A DNA stretch of 64,000 nt from Dichetophora obliterata (lineage: Eukaryota > Arthropoda > Insecta > Diptera > Sciomyzidae), in assembly GCA_963920525.1 (NCBI GenBank), contig OY986438.1:95702557-95766556 (forward strand). Direction: 5' to 3'. The notes under the pieces were generated by a model that worked only from the letters and a program-made list of their open reading frames with translations, was not told the origin of the DNA and did no database searches. Both the position numbers and the translations under genes were made by a program. Shown here piece after piece: positions 56,151-64,000 of the stretch. How positions within the stretch are numbered: position 1 is the first letter of the stretch; every line of letters begins with the position of its first letter.

Positions 56151-57102
56151 TGATGAAATAATTATATCTTTTTTAAATTCCTGACATTAATAATGATAAC
56201 AAAAATTTCTTAAAAAAAATAGAGCTTTAAAAAAAAGGACGACGATTTGATTGATTTACTTATCCAGCCTTACTTAATCACTGTAGTCCGTCGTAGTACG
56301 ATTATCGTAGAATCTACGAAAAAGGCATCAATGAGTGTTCATGGCTACGCCGTAAATTCGAAACTCGTAGCTTAGCATCACTGAGTTCATTCATAGCGGT
56401 ATTGTGTAGATTTTTGAAGTAAATTGTTACGACGTGTTTTTGTTGTCGGAGAAAATAAAATTTGAGCGTGTGAAATAAAATTCAGACTTAGCAAGAACTT
56501 TTACTTTATGAAATTTTATAAATATATGGTAAATTAGTAAAATGTGAGTTTTAAATTAAATAAAAATTTATTTTTTTAAGAATTTCACTAGTATGGTATC
56601 CGCTATATTTGAAGTAATCTTGAATTAAGATGTCTACCTTCATTCAAAAGTACTACCGCACACTCAAAAGAATTAATGTTATTGCAAAAGAAAACAATTT
56701 CAAAATAACGCTGGAGAAACACTCTTTTTAACCTAAAATTTGTTTATTTACATTGAGCCTACTGATTTCAAAACTTCAAAATTTGGCATTTCAGTATGGC
56801 AAAACTTTTTTTGAGTTCACATGGATTCAGTGATACAAAATTTTTCATATTCGTTGCGGAAGGTTACGTTCTTAACCTTTCTACGACGAATTATGAAAAA
56901 AACTTAAATTCCCATTTTTACATTTTGATTTATTTACACATGTCGGCATTTATTACTTAGTTCAAGTTAGTTAAAATACCTAAAGAAATATGTTTATTTT
57001 CTGCTGGTTATAACGAAACATTCTTATTTATGGCACGCTTATGAATATACTTTTGCAACAACAACGTCATAATCCAAAGTTGACAAAGTTCTTGCTTAAG
57101 CC
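56151..57102. other. Gene-free stretch
   Basis: Several CGTAG/CTACG words around 56280-56370. No gene or element recognised. Confidence 0.45.
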
Positions 57103-57349
57103 TAGTACTCTGTTCGTTTGCGTGAAATTTCGCTGGCAACATCTATTTATTTGTTGCGTGAAATCTCTGACTTAAAGTTTGTTGCGAGGAATTCCTATGG
57201 CAACGTTTCTCAGAGAGATTCAGAGAATATGTTGCAACAGAGTACTGCTCTGACGAAAATGTTGTGAAAATTTGCATGCTTGTTTCGCAGCTGTCATATT
57301 TTGTATGTATATTTGAGTGAAATTTCACATGAAACTGAACAGAGTACTA
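57103..57349. mobile_element. 247-bp MITE with TAGTACTCTGTTC ends
   Basis: TAGTACTCTGTTCGTTTGCG and, reversed, TAGTACTCTGTTCAGTTTCA form the ends. Both arms continue with GTGAAATTTC. An internal CAACAGAGTACT (57235) repeats the end. No clear target duplication. Confidence 0.8.
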
Positions 57350-57609
57350 TGCTTTAATTCAAAATCTTAAAAATAAACAACGCCTATTCATGTATACTTA
57401 TGTTGAAAGAGCTTAATAGTACATCCGTTTTCTATGCGTTAATTGATTTTTAACAAATTCTTTAAAAATAAAAGCACAACAAAAACTAAAAATGCGTTTT
57501 CTGCAAAATTACGTTTTTTGAGTTATGTTGATCTTATACCAAATGAGCGATATTTACTTACTATAAACATGCTTTGAGAACAATTTTGTTGATTTTAATG
57601 GAAATTTTT

Positions 57610-57765
57610 TGTCGTTTCCATTGGGGATGCAATCGAAAAATTACATCTATGATTTTCTTGATACGATGCATCGAAATTATGCATCGATACATTTTGAAAT
57701 ATCGCATGGAATGAAACCATCGATATTTTTTCGCATAATATGTATCGATGTATCGCATAAAAACA
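57610..57765. repeat. Cluster of ATCGAT/CGATA motifs
   Basis: GCATCGATACAT, CCATCGATATTT and TATCGATGTATCGC plus several single CGATA/TATCG words lie within 110 bp. Such words are bound by fly DREF and BEAF-32 proteins (known biology). Regulatory function here is only a guess, and the overlapping frames on both strands are by-products. Confidence 0.4.
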
Positions 57766-57770
57766 TCTTT

Positions 57771-58269
57771 TTCTTAGCTCAGTTTAAAATACACAAACCA
57801 AAAAGGAGTGTTTTTATGTTTGTTTTTTTTATAAGGAATTTCATGAATCCGAAGAGATTTAAGATATATAAAATATTTATGTAGAAAAGATTAAAATAAC
57901 ATATAAATAATTGAAGGGTAAACATCTGTGGCACTGGTTTTATTTTGGTCTGAAGAACCCCAAATTGTACTCTTTGAATATCTGCCTATATTTGCCAGGT
58001 CCTGCTGGCATACATTCATGTGCTATGCAAATTTGTTTGTATTGTATCTCTTTTGTATCTTCTATCAAAATTCTCTCTCTTTTGTATCTTCTGTAATGCA
58101 ATTAAACTGTTGGATAACTCAAAATATGAGAGCGAATCATCTCCATCCTCGCCATCGAAAGTTTGTTATGTGATTCATGTTTACCTCTCAGGTGAAGTAA
58201 GAGTATACCATTAACAAACATCTGAGCGTCGAGATCCACACAGCAAAGGCAGACACTGTCACACCCTCT
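57771..58269. other. Gene-free stretch
   Basis: CTTTTGTATCTTCT is duplicated near 58047 and 58079. No gene. Confidence 0.45.
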
Positions 58270-58741
58270 TTAAAAGTACCCCAGACTATATGTTTCATAC
58301 AGATGACATGTCAAAAAAATTACATACTGAATTTAATCTGTGTCAAAATTAGGTTTTAGTCAGACAGTTTTTTCTTTTGTCTTCACACTATCTGATACGC
58401 CATTTGAAAATAAAAAACAGCTTTTGAAATGTTTGTATGCCGTAAAGCTCTAAAATGTCCTCTTTTGGCCATTCAAGCTCAGAATAAATTCATTATAAAT
58501 CAATTTATTGAATAAATATCTTAAAATTTACCTTTTCTTCCATTTTCACAAAAAAATTGATCAAACTGACAGTTTGAACATTCGAAATTAGAGACGGGGC
58601 TAATTCAAAAATTTACAGACGCAAATAAAAACGACGTTTCAAAACCACAGTTTCATATGTTCCACACTATCTGTAGCTAAATTCCATTTGTTATTTTTGA
58701 CGTGTCATATGTATCAAACATATAGTGTAGAGGCACTTTAA
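58270..58741. mobile_element. MITE with TTAA flanks
   Basis: TTAA|AAGTACCCCAGACTATATG on the left and, reversed, TTAA|AGTGCCTCTACACTATATG on the right. The arms continue through ATACA(G/T)ATGACA(T/C)GTCAAAAA for about 50 bp. TTAA targeting suggests piggyBac-type mobilisation. No coding. Confidence 0.75.
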
Positions 58742-59095
58742 GCAAACATAAATTTAATAATTTAAAATTCTTTCTTAAAAATCATATTAGTTTTTGTAAA
58801 AGCACTAAGTTAATTAGAAATTTAACCGAAAAACAAAGAATTTAAACAAAGTTCCATTTCGGTGTATGCGTTTCTTCTCAACCTCAAAAATGTTTAGTGT
58901 GTTAATAGCAGCGTTTGAATTTGCTGAAAAACTAATGCAGTCGATAGTCAGCTATTGCTGTCTGCTGCGTAAAATTTAACAGTCGAAGAAACAGTTCGAA
59001 AAGAGCTGTCGTAGTCGATGTTCGGCTACTGCGGTCTGTTGCGTAAGATTCAACAGTTTTACGCAACAGATGATTATGCTTGCAGATGATACAGT
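58742..59095. other. Gene-free; short direct repeat
   Basis: The phrase AGTCGA(T)(A)GT(C/T)(A/C)GCTA(T/C)TGC(T/G)GTCTG(C/T)TGCGTAA(A/G)ATT(T/C)AACAGT occurs at about 58938-58985 and again at 59015-59062. Confidence 0.6.
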
Positions 59096-59280
59096 TAAAT
59101 TTATCTTATACTATTAAACGAGAAATATTTGTTTGTTTATTTGTTTGTTTGTTTGTAAATGAGTTCTCGAAAATGGCCCAAGCGATTTCGATGAAATTTT
59201 CAATATAAGGGTTTTCAGGGGCGAAAAAGCGATCGAAAAATTTCCGAGAAAATTCGTTTAGCAAAGCACATTGGGATATT
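59096..59280 (-). repeat. End of a (CAAA)n-tailed repeat, reverse orientation
   Basis: On the minus strand: ATTTCATCGAAATCGCTTGG, then CAAACAAACAAACAAATAAAC, then ATAGTATAAGAT, the same layout as the end of the 3986-5690 repeat. Its other end was not found. Confidence 0.55.
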
Positions 59281-59487
59281 TGACCGATTTAGGCGGCCTC
59301 AATGCTAATATTCGAAAAATAGTTTCTATTGAAGTCTGTAATTTGATTTTAACCCTGTACGACCGTTGGAACATTTTCAACACTATTCAACATTGCAAAG
59401 AAAAAATTTGTTTAGCAGTGCACATTGGGTTTATTTGACCGATTTATACTATGTTTATATTGGACCAAATGACTCATTTGAAATGAG

Positions 59488-59656
59488 TCATTCAAAAGTG
59501 TTTACTGTTGTAGTATCGTGTAAACGCCCTAATCATAGCATCCCTGGTTTGATAACTCAACTTTCGACTTTCGAATTTGAAGATTACGGCATCGAACCAG
59601 GGATGCTATGATTAGGGCATTTACACGATACTACAAAAGTAAACATTTTTGAATGA
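59488..59656. repeat. 66-bp-arm hairpin carrying GTAGTATCGTGT
   Basis: Arms 59488-59553 and 59591-59656 match at 62 of 66 positions around a 37-base loop. Each arm contains GTAGTATCGTGTAAA(C/T)GCCCT, akin to the ends of the MITE at 19044-19555, and ATAGCATCCCTGGTT. The frame 59366-59611 runs through it and is chance. Confidence 0.88.
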
Positions 59657-60544
59657 CGAATAATTTTGTTATAATATGTAAACTTTTGTCACCATTTTTA
59701 AACTTTTCTTGTCATTCATCATATTTGTTGTCAATTTTTAAAAATTCCAATTGAGATCAGCTTTCAGTACTCTCAGAATATAAATTTAAATATTTTTTCC
59801 TCTATTACGGAGGTTAAAAAAAATTTTCAGTATCATTTAATTTCTTACTCGTGGTAGACTTTTTTGTGGAAATCGAGTGCATACACGAACTCACATATGT
59901 GCATAAGAAAGCACAGAATAATAAAAATGACAAAAGGACATGTTTCGACACGCTGAAATCAAAAGTTTTTCTATTTCGTAAAAAAGTGATATGACTTTTC
60001 ATACATTTTATATGATGACTACATTTGTAGACACCCACCCGGAGATGATAATATTTCGAAGTATGGTCTGGAGGTCTCCAAATTTTTTTTAATGCAATTA
60101 GTGCCCAAAACTTTTTTATTCAGTTTTTTTCGACAAAAATGATACAAATGCAGACATCCGAGCTCATGAAGGTTAAATTAACTATTTTTAACTTTTTCAT
60201 GAGCTTACAAAAACTTTTTAAAAACACGTCTACACTCTGTCGGATACGCAAATAAAAATAAGTTAAACTAAGTTACGCTCTTCAAGGCGTAATGTAGCAG
60301 GATCCCTTGAACTTCTTCTTTGGCTGGCTTCACACAAGGAGAACTCAGCAAAGAGTACTCTTTGAGCGCTATTGTTTTAAGCACTCAGATTTCAGCCCGT
60401 TGGGGAGGAGCTTCACTGTTTTATCTTGGTGTTACTATTAAATAAAAAAAAATCTTAATCTTAAAACCTTAAAAAAAAATCAAAAAATATATATAAGATA
60501 AATTAATAGCTTTGAGCGTTAAAATTTAAACAAAGCAAAGTAAA
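59657..60544. other. Gene-free stretch
   Basis: Nothing recognised. Confidence 0.5.
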
Positions 60545-60940
60545 TCGCCACTATTCTGATTCATTTACACAGCTACAATAAACAGCCAAATGCTGCTTAA
60601 ACTTTTTCATAGAAAACTGTCTAAGTTACTCTGTTCACAAAATGAATTCACAGAGAAACTACGCTCAACATCGCAAGATGTTGCGGGGAAATATCCTAAA
60701 TATGACAATTCATTGGGCTTTAGCTTAATCGCATATTCACTTAAAACTGCTTGATTTTTAAACCAAATTTTTTCAACAATATTAATATCCTTAAACTTTA
60801 CATTACGACTGAAAATAGAATTGCATTTATTCAGAAACTTTTTACCTTCAACTTTTTCAAAGATATTTGAACTGTTTTTACCAATTTTAGGCTTGACTAA
60901 AGCGACAAACCTTTTGTTTCTAAAGTGGTTAGTGAGCAAT
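60545..60940 (-). pseudogene. hAT transposase C-terminal fragment
   Basis: Minus strand: FVALVKPKIGKNSSNIFEKV ... LSYLGYFPATSCDVERSFSV, then a frameshift near 60615, then FSMKKFKQHLAVYCSCVNES and a stop at about 60552. The (F)xPxTSCDVERSFS ... NLKxHLxxxCN order is the hAT dimerisation region of the type found in many arthropod hAT relics. The RNase-H core and ends are absent. Confidence 0.8.
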
Positions 60941-61089
60941 AAATTACACTGTGCGCTTTTTTGTACCCTTTTTTCCCCTCTGTATTTGGTAATTTAAAGG
61001 TTTTTCACTTAATTTTGGTATGAAGAATCTCGTGGTGACATTTTTTTTACCACTTTACCGAATATTTTAGAACAAAAATTTTTTTTAAG
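60941..61089. other. AT-rich spacer
   Basis: Nothing recognised. Confidence 0.4.
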
Positions 61090-61510
61090 ATATAACAAAA
61101 ATTACTCAAGATATGCACTCATTTTCATATTGATAACTCTTGAATCATTAAGGTTTTCATTTTGATTTCTTCAGCCAGTTATTATTATTCTGGCCAACAA
61201 CTTTGCTGAACAAATAAATATGAAAAAATCACATCCAGTGGTCTTATTGAGTGAGTTTAACAAAAAGTCTTGCTTAAAGTCGAACGAAAAAATTCGAACA
61301 ACATTGCGTATGAGTAACATTATTTTCTTTGAAAAGTTAAAAACGGGCAAGACATATGTGGCTTATTAAAGGTTTTAAGATAATTTCAAACGATTTTGTC
61401 ATATATATTTGTTTAGCCAAGCTGTTGGGCTGAATAATAGGAATAAATTTGCTGAAAAAAAACCAAAATACAAATCCTAAAGGTTCAAGAGTTATCAACT
61501 CTTATTAATA
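61090..61510. mobile_element. Decayed palindromic element
   Basis: TTGATAACTCTTGAA(T/C)C...TTTAG/ATTAAGG and CAGCCAGTTATTATTATTCTGG... at 61130-61225 mirror 61395-61505 (GTTCAAGAGTTATCAAC and GCTGTTGGGCTGAATAATAGG) with many mismatches. No coding. Confidence 0.55.
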
Positions 61511-62049
61511 ATACTTCGCAGAATAGAAAAAGTTTGGCAGATGTACTCGAATGTAGTATCTCACGATTAAGAAAAAAATTGCTAATAAAATATTTTATTC
61601 AGGTAGTAATAATTCTTTTTTTATTTCTATTATTTAATTTTTTAATTTTTAATTTAATTTTTTTTTAAAGGCTCGTTTTTAGCGACCTAGTTTAGTTTTT
61701 AAAAAATTAATTAATACATATTTTATTTTTTAATTTTTATTACGATCGTAGTAAAAATGTAAAAAGGGCTAAAAAGTATCAAGTGTTAATCTTTTCTAAT
61801 AATGATCATTTTAACCCTTTCAGTCACCAAAATCGTAGCGTTAAGGTAAAAATTTGTTTATATAGTAATCTAAGGTCCTTGTACATGAATCTGGAAAAAT
61901 GTAGGAGGTTTTTTGTCTCACTGGGTCGGAAAACTATGACCAATATATTGGATATTAGTACTACAGGTACCATGAATTCCAGAAGATGACTAGTCTATTT
62001 TTAATGTGAAAATAATCTGTTTCAATACTATTTCACTTTGTTATTTTAA
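61511..62049. other. Gene-free AT-rich stretch
   Basis: Nothing recognised. Confidence 0.5.
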
Positions 62050-62370
62050 GAATAGAAATTATTTAAATTATTGATTTCCTTACATATAGGAAAAATTCAA
62101 AATATTAAATTTAGTAAAAAGTTATTTCTTAGATAATAAACGTCTTTTTTAGACATTTTGGCATCTTGCAACGACTAGAATTTTTTCCCGATTCGAAATA
62201 CGGAACGTGCAGATAAGCATCCTTTGGAAAATCATCTGGTAGCTGTGTTTGTGTAGTTCGTTTCCGTTCAACAAGTGATTGGTTTATTTTACTAAGACAA
62301 TTAGCAACTTCAAGACGAAAATGTAATGAATCCAAAATATTTTTAGTTGGAGTCGAATTTTTCATGCAAT
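62050..62370 (-). pseudogene. piggyBac-type transposase C-terminal fragment
   Basis: Minus strand: DSLHFRLEVANCLSKINQSL, KRTTQTQLPDDFP, HVPYFESGKNSSRCKMPKCL and KKTFII. The ...FRxxVAxxL... segment followed by HxPxF...(R)CKxPxCxxxT is the region leading into the C-terminal cysteine-rich domain of piggyBac-family transposases. The catalytic DDD core would lie upstream, beyond the MITE that begins at 62390. Moderately confident. Confidence 0.6.
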
Positions 62371-62389
62371 CATTCCGTTACTCTATCCA

Positions 62390-62705
62390 TAATGCAGTTC
62401 CCGAAAGCTTACTTTCATTTGTAATGATGCAAAATAAACAAAAGTTTGTTAAGAACTGCTGTAGACGAGTCGTCGTTTTCAGTCGTTTTTATTTCAAGTT
62501 AATATTTATATAGCTTTTCTTTCTAACGTGCATTCTCAAAAAGGGCTTCTAGCAGGCCTCTTAAGAGTCGGCGAGAGAGGAAGGCCTTGACAATTTTCTC
62601 GTTTCATATTAAAAAATTAATGGGCTTGAATATGAGTGTGGAAGAGCTCAAAATCTATATGATGGCTTCCAGAAGCGCTTCGAAGCCCTGCTTTTGCCCA
62701 CTGGG
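62390..62705 (-). mobile_element. CCCAGTGGGC MITE, copy C (partial, inverted)
   Basis: Matches the left half of copy A in reverse: CCCGAAAGCTT(A/T)CTTTCATTTGTA, TTTATTTCAAGTTAATATTT, CTTCTAGCAGGCCT, CCAGAAGCGC and the end TTTTGCCCACTGGG, followed by TA. The other half is missing. It abuts the piggyBac relic on its left. Confidence 0.8.
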
Positions 62706-62753
62706 TAGTTTGTAGTTTGCTCAATACTCGGACGCATACACACAGCATTCACA

Positions 62754-63113
62754 CGGTTATAATACGTTTACACCGAAACTAAAACACGTTTTATCTCAAA
62801 ACACGACTGTTTACACCGCCTTTTTCACGTTTTAGTTTGACGTTTATGTTTTCTTACTGTTCCATTGTTGCTTTTATTTTGCTCATTTTCGTGACAAAAT
62901 GAAGCTTTGATACTTGAGGTGTTGCCACCTTTCATTTTTACTATGATATGTTTCGACCTTTACAGTGTTTTAATTGTGTTTTATAATAAAACGCGCTGTG
63001 AGGTGTTTTAAATTTTGTATGGTAAAACACTCAAAATAAGTTGTGTTTTGGCTCTTAAACGCGATAAATGCTCAAAACACGTTTTGAGGGTTTGGTGTAA
63101 ATGCACTATTAGG
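62754..63113. mobile_element. MITE rich in AAAACACG motifs
   Basis: GGTTATAATACGTTTACACCGAAACT on the left mirrors GGTTTGGTGTAAATGCACTATTAGG on the right. CAAAACACG/CGTGTTTTG words recur inside (62785, 62805, 63075). About 360 bp, no coding. Confidence 0.6.
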
Positions 63114-64000
63114 TAATTTTTTCTACCAAATTGCACTACCCGCAAGCTGCGTAAAAGAATTTCATTCCAAAAATAAGCACTAGGTATTGATAAAAAACAA
63201 TAAGTTACGTAGGAAATTTTCAGCAAATTTATATAAATTTTTTTCGTTTTATATTTTGTATTCTCAGTTGATATCTAAAATAGTATTTTTCATAAAAAAA
63301 GAGTAAAGTTTTAATCGAAAACATTTTGAAAACACGAAATTGCTACCCCCATTTTTCTCTTGAAAATGCATGCTAGATGCACCTCAAAACCTCCTCCCAA
63401 GCTTAGAGAATATATTTGTGGCGTTTTATAATAACATCTTAAGTCAACTTAAGACAGATCTGAGTTATTTATGTAGTATTATTCTACGTTTGAAGCACTA
63501 TAAACTAACACAAAATCTGAAGCTTCTAGCAGGACCGTAGCCAAAGTTATGGCTCAACAACGAAACACTCTTTCATATAACTTGTATGACTATTGAAAAC
63601 TTTGAAAAAAGATTTCTCGAAACATGATTTTTACACATAAGATGTTATTATAAAATGCCAAAGATATTAACAAACAAGTAAATACACCTAATTCTGTTTT
63701 TACGCGATAGATACGTTCCTCGAAAACTCGCGTAAAAAAACGCGTAAAAAAGATAGGGTATCCATATAAAAGGAGAGGATTGGTTCCAGATATTAAATAT
63801 CAGCTAAAATAAAACGAATAAAGTATGTATGTACATATAATTCAAATTCATGTTCCTTTATTTTAACAAAAAATAACAGAAAAAACAGTTCAATTACAAA
63901 AATATATCATAAGAATCAAAAACCTTAAAAACATATCACAAAAATTAATTTTTAATCAGTGTCACTTTCTAATAAACGCATTCGCTTGCGATAGACTTCA
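63114..64000. other. Gene-free; truncated repeat at the window edge
   Basis: No gene. At 63700-63760 CGCGATAG, ACTCGCGTAAAA, ACGCGTAAAA follow one another, like an element whose rest lies beyond a deletion or the window. The frame 63008-63226 overlaps the MITE and is chance. Confidence 0.45.

Noticed and set aside
1..64000. CRISPR arrays, bacterial operons, ribosome binding sites, rRNA genes
   Set aside because: Composition, introns and element types are those of an animal nuclear genome; no such feature was seen.

Overview
The window looks like repeat-rich, gene-poor nuclear DNA from an insect, most likely a fly (Diptera). It is strongly AT-rich by eye, has many CAA/CAG-type runs, has 70-bp-scale introns with T-rich acceptors, and carries insect transposon families (Jockey-type and RTE-like LINEs, Penelope, hAT, Tc1/mariner, Harbinger, piggyBac). 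A captured ALiX (PDCD6IP) fragment reads like the fly orthologue. No complete ordinary host gene is visible. The only host-like candidate is a set of three small exons on the minus strand near 29.9-30.3 kb, which could be the 3' end of a gene lying to the right.

Layout. 0-6 kb: a dead 5'-truncated RTE-like LINE (1271-2984) and a long dispersed repeat (3986-5690) holding a perfect 32-bp-arm hairpin. 5.9-7.75 kb: a composite palindromic Tc1-type element carrying an intronless ALiX C-terminal fragment with an A-run. 8.7-11.65 kb: an apparently complete DNA transposon with about 210-bp inverted ends, a 6-bp target duplication and an intact two-exon gene of 734-750 codons. 12.4-15.7 kb and 19.7-24.5 kb: two direct copies of one framework, each filled with different insertions. 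The first holds a second composite palindrome with the same 592-bp core. The second holds a Penelope-like element split by a 2775-bp hAT foldback element with an exact 8-bp duplication. Between the copies lie Harbinger and hAT relics and a hAT element (17612-19591) that contains another hAT and a MITE. 24.8-27 kb: two Jockey-type LINE pieces in opposite orientation around a TTAA-flanked MITE.

31-33 kb, 51.4-52.2 kb and 62.4-62.7 kb: three copies of one CCCAGTGGGC-ended MITE. One copy carries a tRNA-derived SINE with a 15-bp duplication. Another splits a relic of an uncharacterised invertebrate element protein. 35-40.6 kb: minisatellites, a short 3' end of the same LINE as at 1.3-3 kb, and a cluster of eight ACTAGT palindromes. 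42.5-43.3 kb: a Jockey-type LINE relic. 47.5-50.35 kb: a 2.9-kb array of roughly 150-bp units with a higher-order repeat of about 1.29 kb. 53-64 kb: a deleted mariner-like element, several MITEs, hAT and piggyBac relics, and hairpins.

The genes do not form a pathway. They are layers of mobile DNA, and the nesting lets their insertion order be read. The most notable items are the two modular palindromes that share one core, with gene capture in one of them; the intact spliced transposase-like gene; and several strikingly young near-perfect hairpins.
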